From Sphingobacterium composti (GTDB taxonomy: Bacteria; Bacteroidota; Bacteroidia; Sphingobacteriales; Sphingobacteriaceae), in assembly GCF_009829075.1 (NCBI RefSeq), contig NZ_WUQZ01000001.1, forward strand, positions 124,001 to 188,000: a stretch of DNA of 64,000 nucleotides, written 5' to 3'. Each line of letters opens with the position of its first letter. Positions within the stretch are counted from its first letter, which is position 1. This document shows positions 28,822-39,257 of this stretch, piece by piece. Both the position numbers and the translations under genes were made by a program. Below the pieces are notes generated by a model that made no database searches, was not told the origin of the DNA, and worked only from the letters and a program-made list of their open reading frames with translations.

Positions 28822-31800
28822 ATGAAAGAACATCGTTTTATACACAACAACATCTTTCTTCAAATTTTGACCAGCCTTATCGTGCTGTTTGCATTTTGTA
28901 GTACACCGGTCTTTGCGCAGGGAGTTGGCAAAGTGAGCGGTAAAATAGTAGAGTCAGGAACAGGAACCGCTATTCCCGATGTTACAATATTGTTTGCGGA
29001 GAGCAATATTAAGACGTCTTCTGATAGTAATGGTGATTTTGAAATTAGTATTCCTAAATCCGGTGTGCTAATTTTTAGAATTATTGGCTACGAAGAGCAA
29101 CGTCTGTTTGTCAAGCCTGGCGAAAAAATTGAGGTTGAACTTTCTGTAAGTGATCAAGATATTGATGAAGTCGTGGTCGTGGGGTATGGACAGCAAAAGA
29201 AAGTGTCCGTAACAGCGGCAATCTCAACCATTGAAACCAAAGATTTGAAACAGAGTGCTGCTCCAAATTTGGCTTCCGCATTATCTGGCCGTTTACCAGG
29301 CTTAACAACCGTACAAACTTCTGGACAACCAGGTAACGACCTTGTAAATCTATATTTGCGGGGTGTGGGGACATTAAACGATGCCTCTCCATTGATTTTA
29401 ATCGATGGGGTTCCTCGGTCTAACATCAGTAAGATGGATCCTAATGAGGTCGAGTCAGTAAGTATACTAAAAGATGCTTCAGCAACGGCTGCATTTGGGG
29501 TGCGTGGTGCTAATGGTGTAATCTTAATTACTACTCGTAGAGGACAAGCCGGAAAATCAGAATTAAATATTTCCTTAGATCGTACTTATCATGGGTTTTT
29601 GGCTAAAGCGGAAAGACTTCATTCCTGGGAATTTGCTGAATTGAGAAATCAAGCATTTATGAATGATAATCCTACAGCTTTAGAAAGTGACTTACCATTT
29701 ACTCCATACATGATTGAGATGTATAGAAGTGGTGAAGACCGTGTTTTTTATCCTGACCGCGATGTGTTTCATGATTACTTTAAAAATTGGGCGCCACAAA
29801 CACGTTTAAACTCCAATTTCAATGGGGGAGGTGATAAGTTTACATATTTCTTAAACGTAGGCTATATTGGACAAGGGGGTAATTTCAAAACAGAGCCTGA
29901 AGAGAATCTTGGGTATGATCCTAGTTATAAAATGGATCGTTACAATTTTAGAGGTAACATAGACTATAAAATTGCCAGTAATTTAAAGGCCTCTTTAAAT
30001 ATAGCTACCTATCTTGAACGTATGAATACGCCACAAACAGTAGCATTGTTTGGAGGGAATAATGATAATATGGTTGCCAATATGATTGCCTACACTTGGG
30101 CGACACCTCCTACAGATGTTGGACCTTTGACAGTAGATGGGTATGGTGTGCCGGCTGGAGAAGTTATAGCGCAATCAGGGCAGGATCGCAATACTTATGG
30201 AGAAATCAATAGGAGGGGCTACCGTCAAGAAATGAATAACAATTTGAACTCTTCTTTCAATTTGGATTGGGGAATGGATTTCATTACTAAGGGTTTGTCC
30301 ATGAAGGGTTTAGTAGCTTTTGATAGTCAAGGTAGAACGGTGTTGCAAGGTGTTAAAGCATTAGACTCTTATAGCTTTAGAGTTGCTAGAGATCCTTCCC
30401 AAAGTAATTCCTATGCTCCATTAAGAACGAATGAAGATCCAGCAATCGCCCTATCTAAGAGCATGGAGACACGTTATTATACTAATTATCAAATCTCTTT
30501 GAATTATTCACGAGTATTCGGTAAGCATAACATAACGGGAATGGCATTAATGCAGCGCGATAATTGGGATCAGTATGGTGCTGGACTGCCTTATAATATT
30601 GTAGGGTTTGTAGGTCGTACGACGTATAATTATGATTATCGCTATTTAGCTGAATTTAATTATGGTTATAATGGTTCAGAACAATTTGCTCCTGCTAATC
30701 GCTTTGGTTCATTCCCTGCATTCTCTGTAGGATGGGTGGCTAGTAATGAGTCTTTCCTAAAAGAGAATCCAGTGATTACCAATTTGAAAATTAGAGGTTC
30801 ATTTGGACTTACGGGGAATGATAAATTAGGCGGTAGTCGCTTTCTTTATCAGAGTTTTTTAAATATGACAGGAGGTATTTTTTCGTCACTTGGAAGAGGA
30901 CAATCAGTGTCACAAGGAGCGTTGGGTAATGAAGCGATTCAGTGGGAAATAGCAAAAAAATCTAATATAGGTGTCGATCTGGAGTTGTTCAAATCTCTAT
31001 CATTAACAGTTGATTTCTTTCAAGAGAATCGGGATAAAATCTTAATTTCTCGTCGTACCATTCCGGTTCTACAAGGGGTGCCTCTGGGTAATATTCCTAA
31101 AGTGAATATTGGTAAGGTTGATAATAAGGGGTTTGAAGCGGAATTAACCTATCGTAAGTCCTTGAGTCCAAATCTTTCCATTTTAGCAAAAGGAAACTTT
31201 GCATATAATAATAATACAGTTGTTTTTGCGGATGAGGTGCGATATGGCGAAGATTACGCATATCAATATAGGTCTACAGGATTCAGTATTGGTCAAAATT
31301 TTGGTTATGAAATCGATTATTCAAATGGGAATGGCTATATCAACACCCAGGAAGAATTGGATAATTTGGTTGATTATCAGATTGGTGGTACACCCAGACT
31401 GGGCGATTTTAAATATAAAGATATTACAGGAGATGGAGTAATTAATGATCGTGATTTGGTGCCAATAGGAAAACCTTCTATTCCCAGAGTCTCTTATGGA
31501 CTTTCTGGAGCAGTGACCTACAAACAATTTGATGTATCCTTTTTAATTTCTGGAGTTGGACAAACGCATAGGCATACCAATGGATGGGGAGTTACCGAAT
31601 TGGGATTAGTTGGATTCTATAGTGGATGGCATAGACAAGCTTGGACAAAGGAACGTTATGAAAATGGGGAAGAAATTTTGTACCCAGCTTTATCAATTTC
31701 TGAAGGGGTTAATCATTTAGCCAATTCTGTTTTCATTATGAACCGTTCGTTCCTAAGGTTGAAAAACATCGAATTGGGATATTATTTACCAAAGTCATTA

Positions 31801-31962
31801 TTAGATCCTATTGGTGTAGAGCGTGTGCGTGTTTATATTAATGGTAACAATTTATTAACATTTGATAAAATGCCTATTGACACAGTAGACCCAGAACAAC
31901 CAGGAGTATTAGCTTACCCTATTACTAAGATGTTCAATTTTGGGTTAAATGTCGCATTCTAA
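28822..31962 (+). CDS. SusC-like TonB-dependent outer-membrane transporter (pair 1)
   Basis: A 1046-residue barrel that imports oligosaccharides with its SusD lid, powered by TonB-ExbBD. There is a signal peptide ending VFAQ (about 33), then a carboxypeptidase-D-like regulatory domain (about 36-112), a clear TonB box DEVVVVGYG (115-123), the plug (NLYLRGVGTLNDASPLILIDGV, KDASATAAFGVRGANGVILITT) and a C-terminal barrel ending in an aromatic residue (GLNVAF). It is the first gene of the locus and is followed by its SusD partner after 18 bases. Confidence 0.95.
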   Translation: MKEHRFIHNNIFLQILTSLIVLFAFCSTPVFAQGVGKVSGKIVESGTGTAIPDVTILFAESNIKTSSDSNGDFEISIPKSGVLIFRIIGYEEQRLFVKPGEKIEVELSVSDQDIDEVVVVGYGQQKKVSVTAAISTIETKDLKQSAAPNLASALSGRLPGLTTVQTSGQPGNDLVNLYLRGVGTLNDASPLILIDGVPRSNISKMDPNEVESVSILKDASATAAFGVRGANGVILITTRRGQAGKSELNISLDRTYHGFLAKAERLHSWEFAELRNQAFMNDNPTALESDLPFTPYMIEMYRSGEDRVFYPDRDVFHDYFKNWAPQTRLNSNFNGGGDKFTYFLNVGYIGQGGNFKTEPEENLGYDPSYKMDRYNFRGNIDYKIASNLKASLNIATYLERMNTPQTVALFGGNNDNMVANMIAYTWATPPTDVGPLTVDGYGVPAGEVIAQSGQDRNTYGEINRRGYRQEMNNNLNSSFNLDWGMDFITKGLSMKGLVAFDSQGRTVLQGVKALDSYSFRVARDPSQSNSYAPLRTNEDPAIALSKSMETRYYTNYQISLNYSRVFGKHNITGMALMQRDNWDQYGAGLPYNIVGFVGRTTYNYDYRYLAEFNYGYNGSEQFAPANRFGSFPAFSVGWVASNESFLKENPVITNLKIRGSFGLTGNDKLGGSRFLYQSFLNMTGGIFSSLGRGQSVSQGALGNEAIQWEIAKKSNIGVDLELFKSLSLTVDFFQENRDKILISRRTIPVLQGVPLGNIPKVNIGKVDNKGFEAELTYRKSLSPNLSILAKGNFAYNNNTVVFADEVRYGEDYAYQYRSTGFSIGQNFGYEIDYSNGNGYINTQEELDNLVDYQIGGTPRLGDFKYKDITGDGVINDRDLVPIGKPSIPRVSYGLSGAVTYKQFDVSFLISGVGQTHRHTNGWGVTELGLVGFYSGWHRQAWTKERYENGEEILYPALSISEGVNHLANSVFIMNRSFLRLKNIELGYYLPKSLLDPIGVERVRVYINGNNLLTFDKMPIDTVDPEQPGVLAYPITKMFNFGLNVAF

Positions 31963-31980
31963 TTTTTAAAGTTTACTGAA

Positions 31981-33804
31981 ATGAAATTTAAATTTATAAT
32001 AGCTCCGGTCATTGCCATGATTTTGTTTAGTACCTCTTGTTCAGATGTGTTAGATATGGCGCCTGATGGCAACATGCAGATGGAAGATATTTTATCGGAT
32101 CCGGATCGAGTAGAGGGATTATTAAATAGATGTTATGTAAATATACCTAAGAAAGGTTATTCATATCATTTCTTTGAATCCTTAGTAGTAGCAGCGAGTG
32201 ATGACGGATATACTTCGGACGAAGCCCAAGGGCTTGCAACTGGCTTTATATATTCAGATAACAATAATGCTGATCGCCATTGGATGCGAGACAATACTGA
32301 AGACCATGGTGGTTTGAATAATAATTATTGGACACGCTTTTGGCAACAAATCCGTTTATGTTCGCAATTTATTGAGGTAATTGATAAAGCTGCAGTACAC
32401 TCTGAGTCTAATAGAGGTCGATTCAAAGCAGAAGCTCGTGTATTAAGAGCATTCTTTTATATGGAATTAGTTAAATGGTTTGGTAAAGTCCCAGTTTTAG
32501 ATGCAACTATGCCATTCGATGCTGATTTCTCTACACTAACTCGTAATTCGGTGTACGATGTAGCTAAATTTATAATTGCAGATTGTGATGAAGCCTTAGC
32601 TGATCCAAATTTACCTTGGCGTATCGATAACGAAAATGATGCAATGCGGGTTACCAAAGCATTAGCGTTAGCTTTAAAAACAAAGGCAATGCTATTTGCA
32701 GCTAGTCCTTTACATAATGAAGGTCAAAATCATTGGGATGAAGCTTATACTACTGCTGCTGATGCCGTATCTCGTCTAAAAGCAAATGGATACGAGTTGT
32801 TCAAAACAACTACACAACCAGCAGTTTATGGTACAGGTCCTGCGGCTGCATTAAGACAATTAATGACACAAAATGCGGATTATTCAGCATCCCCTAGAGA
32901 TAAAGAAACTATTTTCCAAACTAATAGCGGCAGTGTTTTTATATGGCATATAGGTTATATAACTGGAGCTCGCTTTCCTGGAGTATACAAAACAGGTACT
33001 GCACCAACTCAAGAATTAGTAGACGCATTTGAAACTATTAATGGAGAGCCAGTTTTAAATCTAGCCAAACCCTATCTGGACGAGAAACATTTGCAACCAA
33101 ATTATAATCCCGCGAATACACAATATAATCCTAATGATCCGTACGCTAACCGTGATCCGCGTTTGGATCAAACAGTCATACGTAATGGGTCTATTGTTCA
33201 CTGGAATAATGTTGCATATGTAGCTGAAATTTACCAAGGAGGTGACAATGCTCCAAGTTGGGATGTGACGAATCGCTCGCGCTCAAGGACAGGTTATTAT
33301 CAAGCTAAAATGACGCGTCCCGGAGCAAGTAACGAAGCTCCAGCCAATAATTCCAACTGGAAATATTACCGTCTAGGTGAAACTTTATTGGATTTAGCCG
33401 AAGCAGCAGCAGAGTCAGGAAGATTAGCAGAAGCTAGGCTGGCAGCTAATGAAGTCAGAAACCGCTCCGGTATGCCCAATTTATCCCCATTATTAACAAA
33501 AGAAGAATTAATTCTTCGTATTAGAAATGAGCGTCGTGTAGAGTTGGCTTGGGAAGAAAACCGCTATTTTGATTTACGTAGATGGCAAAATCCTGATGGT
33601 GATTTGGCAGAAACAAGTAAATATTTTACGGCGATGGATATTAAGAAGAATAGCAATGGAACATTTACTTATAGTAGAAGAAATATAACGAATAATCCAC
33701 GTGGAGGATGGGAAAATAGAGATTTATTGTTGCCATTACCATTAGCAGAAGCGGCAACATTGGAAGCGGTAACTGGTACGCCATGGCAAAATCCAGGATG
33801 GTAA
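31981..33804 (+). CDS. SusD-like glycan-binding lipoprotein (pair 1)
   Basis: Surface lipoprotein of 607 residues that binds glycan and closes over the preceding SusC barrel. The lipobox FSTSC puts Cys at about 20. TPR-like helices follow (AEARVLRAFFYMELVKWFGKVP, about 150-171), and the C-terminal RagB/SusD signature includes LDLAEAAAESGRLAEA, NEVRNRSGMPNL, ERRVELAWEENRYFDLRRW and the terminal TPWQNPGW. Length is slightly above the common 500-600. It is co-transcribed with the SusC genes on both sides. Confidence 0.95.
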   Translation: MKFKFIIAPVIAMILFSTSCSDVLDMAPDGNMQMEDILSDPDRVEGLLNRCYVNIPKKGYSYHFFESLVVAASDDGYTSDEAQGLATGFIYSDNNNADRHWMRDNTEDHGGLNNNYWTRFWQQIRLCSQFIEVIDKAAVHSESNRGRFKAEARVLRAFFYMELVKWFGKVPVLDATMPFDADFSTLTRNSVYDVAKFIIADCDEALADPNLPWRIDNENDAMRVTKALALALKTKAMLFAASPLHNEGQNHWDEAYTTAADAVSRLKANGYELFKTTTQPAVYGTGPAAALRQLMTQNADYSASPRDKETIFQTNSGSVFIWHIGYITGARFPGVYKTGTAPTQELVDAFETINGEPVLNLAKPYLDEKHLQPNYNPANTQYNPNDPYANRDPRLDQTVIRNGSIVHWNNVAYVAEIYQGGDNAPSWDVTNRSRSRTGYYQAKMTRPGASNEAPANNSNWKYYRLGETLLDLAEAAAESGRLAEARLAANEVRNRSGMPNLSPLLTKEELILRIRNERRVELAWEENRYFDLRRWQNPDGDLAETSKYFTAMDIKKNSNGTFTYSRRNITNNPRGGWENRDLLLPLPLAEAATLEAVTGTPWQNPGW

Positions 33805-33826
33805 AAATTCATGAGATAGAAAACGT

Positions 33827-36800
33827 ATGAAAAAAAATATAAGATTCATTGCACTTGGTATTTTAAGTTCAATGATTTGTGTTCAAGTTTACGGGCAGAG
33901 TAATACAAGCTCCAGTGGGCGTGTGGTAAATATTTATAATCAACCCATAAAAGGTGCCACTATTATTGTTGAAGGAGGCGATTTAACATTGGTAACCAAT
34001 CAAGAGGGCGGATTTGATAATATTTTCGACGTTAAAAATAAGTATGTCGTTGTATCTGCCCCCGGTTATCAAAATCAACGTGTTGAAATAAGTCAGCTCA
34101 TTGCAAATAGGGAAATTCAACTAGCTTTTGATGCGCATAATACAGGAGGATATTTGGATTTTGGTTATCAAAAATTCACAAAAGAATCTTTAACAGGATC
34201 CGTGTCTGTAGTGTCTGGAGATGTGTTAAACAGAACACCCAGTAATGTGCTTTCAGATACATATCAAGGTAGATTACCAGGTTTGACTGTGAAAAATAAT
34301 ATTGCAGAACTAACTTTCTTTGGTTATGGGAATTATTCTAAGACTATTAGAGGAATCTCTTCAGTAAATGGAAACTCACCAACAATTATTATAGATGGAG
34401 TAATAGCACCTACCCACTATTTGGAGTTTATTTCTCCAAAGGAAATTGAAACGATAACGGTACTAAAGGATGCTTCCTCAACTGCAGCCTATGGTATTCA
34501 AGGTGCGTCAGGTATGATTGTAATAAGCACTAAGCGAGGAAATAATAGTCCGCTCAAAGTGGAAGGTTATTTGGACAATACTGTTCAACAATTGACCAAT
34601 AGACCTTTATTTATTAATTCTGGGCAGTATGCTGAATTGAGAAATTTGGCAGGTAAAAACGATGGTTTAGGGGATTATTCCCAATTTTCGCAAACGGAAA
34701 TAGACATGTTTAAATCTGGAGAAGATCCGGCTTATCCAAATAATGATTGGTACGATATGTTTATGCGCAAAATGGTTAATAGGCAACGTATAGGCGTCAA
34801 TGCTGCAGGAGGAACAGATAAATTTAGATACTATTCGAATTTAAGCTTTGTAAACCAACAGCAACCTTTCAAAATTGCAGACGAACCTGATCGTAAATAT
34901 GATCCTACGCCCCATGTACATATTGGAAACTTTAGAACCAATATGGATGTGAAGTTTAATGATTATTTATCAGGTTACATGCGATTAACAGGTAATTTGA
35001 AACGTGAGAAATTAGCTGGTGGTCAAATGGGATGGGATTTGTACAGTAGCATGTTTAATATTCCGTCTACAGTATACGGCCCATTATCTCCAATCATCGA
35101 AGGAAAGGAAAATATTAGTAATCAGGTGATAACTGTAGATGGATTTGATACACCAATTTATGGTCGCTTAAATCGTTCAGGGTATAGTACAATCATTGAA
35201 ACGAATATTATTGCTCAAGCTGGATTGAAGCTGAATATGGACTTTTTGACGAAAGGTTTGTCCGCCACAGGAGGGATGGCTTACCAAACATATGTTCGAA
35301 ACACAACCAATACCAGTCAAAACTTTAGAAGAGTATTGAGAGGAGATGATTTTTCTAAATTAGATGATTTCACTATTTACAAAAGTTTTGAAAACACACC
35401 ATTAGTTTATGGTAAAGGATCAACCTTCTTTTATTACTTAAACTTATTGGCTAAACTGGATTACAGTAGACGCTTTGGTGAGCATAGTATTGATGCCTCT
35501 GCGCATACCTTTTATTTAAAGCAAGAAATTGAATCTGCGGGCGGAGGAAATAATGTACTTCCCTATTTGAGACAAAATTTTGGAGTTTCTGCTTTGTATG
35601 GTTTTAAAGATCGCTATTTCTTAAAAGGTGATCTTGGTTATTCGGGTTCCGAACAATTTCATCCTGACCATCGTTACACCATGACTCCAGCAGTTTCTGC
35701 AGCATGGATTGCTTCTAAAGAGGATTTCTTAAGCATAGATGCAATTTCATTATTGAAATTCAGAGTTTCTTACGGTGTGAGTGCAAATGATCAATTGGGG
35801 AGTGCACGTTTTCTATATTTAGATAATATACGAGCTAATGGTTCTGAATTGGAGCGAGGGAATCCATTATTGCAAGCGGAAAAAATTAAAAAGGCAAATG
35901 TAGGGGTAAACCTGGGTTTGTTTAATATGATTACTGTAGATGCGGAATATTTTGACAATATAGTTGATAATATGTTAATTAATAGCGCTTCTCAGATCCC
36001 TGATTATCAAGGCATTCCATTGGGTTATTATCCTAAGTTAAACAACGGTAAAATGGAAAATCGAGGCTATGAAGTTTCCTTAGGCTTTAATAAACATTTA
36101 AATCAGAATTTATCGTTTTATGTACAAGGAAACTTTATGGATGCTAGAAACAAAGTAATCTCTATTAATGAAGCTTCATTAGGTGACGATTATGCATATA
36201 GTCGTAGAACTGAAGGATACCACATTGGACAATTGTGGGGCTATCAAGTAGATTATAGTAATGGTAATGGAATGTTTAATTCAGCTGCAGAATTAGCAAA
36301 CGCAGGTGTTTCATATGCATTTGGTAAGCCACGTGTAGGTGATTTGATATATAAAGATTTGACAGGTGATGGTGTAGTGGATGTAAAAGATTTAGCGCCG
36401 ATGGGTAATCCGAATTCTCCACAACAAGAATATTCCATTATTGGAGGGGCTCACTATAAAAGCTTTGAATTCTCTTTTCTAATTCATGGAGTTAGTAATT
36501 ATTCAAATTTCCTGAGTGGTATGGGTATCTATGAGAATCAAGGTAGAGGTATTTTTAATGATATTCATTTGAATTCGTGGACTGCTGATCGATATGCCGC
36601 TGGAGAAGTAATTTCATTTCCCGCACTTTCGCTTTCACCGACGACGAATCATGTGGCGAGTGATTTTTTCTTGAATGATAGGTCATTCTGGAGATTGAAA
36701 AATGTGGAATTAGCCTATACTTTACCTGAACATATATCGCAAAAAATCAATTCTCAAAAAATTCGAGTGGCTTTTAATGCACAGAATTTATTTACTATTC

Positions 36801-36898
36801 ATAAAATGAAGACAAGATATATCGATCCAGAGATTGGAAGTAGAAGTACTTTCCAGCCTTATCGTGTATTCAATCTTGGATTAAGTGCAAACTTCTAA
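33827..36898 (+). CDS. SusC-like transporter with degenerate TonB box (pair 2)
   Basis: A 1023-residue outer-membrane transporter paralogous to pair 1. It has a signal peptide ending VYGQ (about 24), a carboxypeptidase-D-like domain, a plug (RGISSVNGNSPTIIIDGV, KDASSTAAYGIQGASGMIVIST) and a C-terminal barrel ending GLSANF. Where pair 1 has DEVVVVGYG, this protein reads GGYLDFGYQ (about 107-115), so the usual TonB-contact sequence is not recognisable. It may use a divergent TonB box or be poorly energised. Its SusD partner follows after 11 bases. Confidence 0.93.
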   Translation: MKKNIRFIALGILSSMICVQVYGQSNTSSSGRVVNIYNQPIKGATIIVEGGDLTLVTNQEGGFDNIFDVKNKYVVVSAPGYQNQRVEISQLIANREIQLAFDAHNTGGYLDFGYQKFTKESLTGSVSVVSGDVLNRTPSNVLSDTYQGRLPGLTVKNNIAELTFFGYGNYSKTIRGISSVNGNSPTIIIDGVIAPTHYLEFISPKEIETITVLKDASSTAAYGIQGASGMIVISTKRGNNSPLKVEGYLDNTVQQLTNRPLFINSGQYAELRNLAGKNDGLGDYSQFSQTEIDMFKSGEDPAYPNNDWYDMFMRKMVNRQRIGVNAAGGTDKFRYYSNLSFVNQQQPFKIADEPDRKYDPTPHVHIGNFRTNMDVKFNDYLSGYMRLTGNLKREKLAGGQMGWDLYSSMFNIPSTVYGPLSPIIEGKENISNQVITVDGFDTPIYGRLNRSGYSTIIETNIIAQAGLKLNMDFLTKGLSATGGMAYQTYVRNTTNTSQNFRRVLRGDDFSKLDDFTIYKSFENTPLVYGKGSTFFYYLNLLAKLDYSRRFGEHSIDASAHTFYLKQEIESAGGGNNVLPYLRQNFGVSALYGFKDRYFLKGDLGYSGSEQFHPDHRYTMTPAVSAAWIASKEDFLSIDAISLLKFRVSYGVSANDQLGSARFLYLDNIRANGSELERGNPLLQAEKIKKANVGVNLGLFNMITVDAEYFDNIVDNMLINSASQIPDYQGIPLGYYPKLNNGKMENRGYEVSLGFNKHLNQNLSFYVQGNFMDARNKVISINEASLGDDYAYSRRTEGYHIGQLWGYQVDYSNGNGMFNSAAELANAGVSYAFGKPRVGDLIYKDLTGDGVVDVKDLAPMGNPNSPQQEYSIIGGAHYKSFEFSFLIHGVSNYSNFLSGMGIYENQGRGIFNDIHLNSWTADRYAAGEVISFPALSLSPTTNHVASDFFLNDRSFWRLKNVELAYTLPEHISQKINSQKIRVAFNAQNLFTIHKMKTRYIDPEIGSRSTFQPYRVFNLGLSANF

Positions 36899-36909
36899 AA
36901 TTAGAGATC

Positions 36910-39189
36910 ATGAAAAGAAGTATATTTAAAATATGTGTTGTTGCTTTGGGTTTAGTGACTTTAGAATCATGTGCTGATCTTGATTTGCCTTCTGACGGTA
37001 GATTAGCATTAAATGATCTTTTCAGTACTTATCCAAGAACAAAGGGTTATTATGAAATTTGTAAATCCTATATTCCTCAGGTAGGCTTTATGTACCAAGG
37101 CTCACGTACGCCATTAGCATCTTTTAGTGATGAGGCTCATGACGCGAGTGATGGTGTAAGCGGAGATGTGAATGATTGGTATAATAATAGGGCATCATCG
37201 ACGACTAATCCTGTTGATGGGGTATACGGTTGGAATCATTATTTTCAGGGGATTCGAAAATGTAATACGTTTTTGAGTAGCATTAATGATCCTAAAATTG
37301 CCACCGCTCAGATAAAGGAAGTCGAAAAAAACGGTTGGATTGGAGAGGTTTTGGTGCTGCGTGCCTATTTTTATCTTCAACTTGTAAAACGATACGGAGG
37401 TGTTCCATTAATTACATCTCCCTATGAAGTGAATCATGATTTTTCAAAAGACAAAAGAGCATCAATAGAAGAATGTATTGATTTTATTTTGGCAGATTGT
37501 GATGCTGCGTTAGCCATTCCAGAGACCTCAGATGCCAATATTGGTTTTCGATGGAATATCAATGATAGCGATCGCGGTTCTGTAACTCGTGCATTTGCCT
37601 ATGCTGTAAAATCACAGGCAGCCTTATATGCGGCTAGTCCATTATTTGCTTCTCCTGGCAGCAAATATACGTGGGAAAAGGCAACCGAAATTACTAAGGA
37701 AGCATTAGATCAATGTTTAGCTCATGGTTTTGAGTTATTCGATATAGCCCCTTCAGCAGATATAGCTCAAAATTCGTATGCTTATTATTTCATAAATCGC
37801 TCAGATCCAAGTAGAGCAATAGACAAGGAAACTATTTTCGAATCTACAGCTGCTCGTACGAATGTTTGGAAATGGGCAGGTACTCCGTTTATAGCTGGTG
37901 TTGAAAAGGCAGGTTCTGGTCCATCGCAAGAATTGGTAGATGCTTACGGCATGCAAGCTACAGGAGAGATGCCTATCACAGGCTATTCAGACGCACAGCA
38001 TTTACAACCGATTATAAACCCGGCTTCTGGATATGACGCTATGAATCCTTACGTAGGAAGAGATCCTAGATTTTATGCTTCCATTTATTATAATAATTCA
38101 CCCCGTTCATTATCAACTGGAAATGTAGATAAGTCTTTAATTCCACTAACATTCAGAAGCACGGTAAATAATATAACTTCATCTGTAAGTAATGGAGAAA
38201 CAAGTTTAACAACTACAGGTTCTGACCCGTGGATTTTTACATCTGTATTGGGGAAAACTATACCATCTGGAGAAAAACGTCTGATTACCTTTGAATATAA
38301 AAGTAATAAAACCATTACGAATGCGCAGTTTTTTTACTGTGTAGCAGGAGGTCCAGCAGGAGGTGTTTCATCTCCCGAGAATATTCGAATTGAAGGATCC
38401 ACAGAATGGAAGCGTTTTGAATTTGACTTATCGGATGCAATATCACGATTTGGATTTGGAGTAAATAATAATGGAGGTCAACCACCAGCAAATCATTTCT
38501 TGCGTTTTGATGCAGGCGGAGATCCGGGTTATGATATCACGATTCGTAATTTCCAAATAGAAACTTTTAATAATCCACCAGCACCAATTCCTGTAGAAAC
38601 TTTTGTGGGAGGAAATGCAAGAATTTCATCAGATTTAACAGAGACTAGGTATACTAGAACAGGGTATTATTTAAGGAAATTTAATAATTACAAATCTAGT
38701 GTTACAGTAGATCAGGATGGTTTAATGAAAATCTTTCGTTTAGGAGAGTTGTATTTAAACTTTGCAGAGGCAGCTTACAATGCAGTAGGAGCTGATGTAA
38801 GAGTACCATCCAAAGTATCTGGTGGACAAACTATGAGTGCAAGAGAAGCTGTGAATGCTATCCGAAATCGTGCAGACATGCCCGCATTGCCAACTGGATT
38901 ATCTAAAGCGGAATTTGAAAAACGCTATCGTAATGAACGCCAAGTAGAATTAGCATTTGAAGAACATCGTTTCTTTGATGTTAGACGCTGGAAAATCTTG
39001 ATGGACACAGACAAATTTGTAACTGGTATGCGTATTACTAAGAACGGAAATAATTATACTTATGAACGTTTTAAATTGCAAGATCGTGGTACTAACGTAG
39101 ATAAATACTTATGGCAACCATTGAGTTTGTCTGAAGCGACAAAAATGGAAGCTTTCACAGGAACAAACTGGCAAAATCCAGGTTGGTAG
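36910..39189 (+). CDS. SusD-like lipoprotein with inserted beta-rich domain (pair 2)
   Basis: A 759-residue surface lipoprotein, about 150 residues longer than pair 1. The lipobox TLESC puts Cys at 21. SusD helices (NGWIGEVLVLRAYFYLQLVKRY) and C-terminal signatures (LYLNFAEAAYNAVG, NAIRNRADMPAL, ERQVELAFEEHRFFDVRRW, NWQNPGW) are intact. Between about 400 and 565 a beta-rich segment is inserted, with alternating strands such as LITFEYKSNKTITNAQFFYC, EWKRFEFDLSDA and YDITIRNFQIET. This pattern looks like a carbohydrate-binding beta-sandwich. The call as a binding module is inference; the insertion itself is plain from comparison with pair 1. Confidence 0.92.
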   Translation: MKRSIFKICVVALGLVTLESCADLDLPSDGRLALNDLFSTYPRTKGYYEICKSYIPQVGFMYQGSRTPLASFSDEAHDASDGVSGDVNDWYNNRASSTTNPVDGVYGWNHYFQGIRKCNTFLSSINDPKIATAQIKEVEKNGWIGEVLVLRAYFYLQLVKRYGGVPLITSPYEVNHDFSKDKRASIEECIDFILADCDAALAIPETSDANIGFRWNINDSDRGSVTRAFAYAVKSQAALYAASPLFASPGSKYTWEKATEITKEALDQCLAHGFELFDIAPSADIAQNSYAYYFINRSDPSRAIDKETIFESTAARTNVWKWAGTPFIAGVEKAGSGPSQELVDAYGMQATGEMPITGYSDAQHLQPIINPASGYDAMNPYVGRDPRFYASIYYNNSPRSLSTGNVDKSLIPLTFRSTVNNITSSVSNGETSLTTTGSDPWIFTSVLGKTIPSGEKRLITFEYKSNKTITNAQFFYCVAGGPAGGVSSPENIRIEGSTEWKRFEFDLSDAISRFGFGVNNNGGQPPANHFLRFDAGGDPGYDITIRNFQIETFNNPPAPIPVETFVGGNARISSDLTETRYTRTGYYLRKFNNYKSSVTVDQDGLMKIFRLGELYLNFAEAAYNAVGADVRVPSKVSGGQTMSAREAVNAIRNRADMPALPTGLSKAEFEKRYRNERQVELAFEEHRFFDVRRWKILMDTDKFVTGMRITKNGNNYTYERFKLQDRGTNVDKYLWQPLSLSEATKMEAFTGTNWQNPGW

Positions 39190-39257
39190 CAATTGTATTG
39201 ATTATGGAAGTTTAGAAGACCTAAAATCTCTTGAAGCCCATTTTTTAACTTGTTTAT

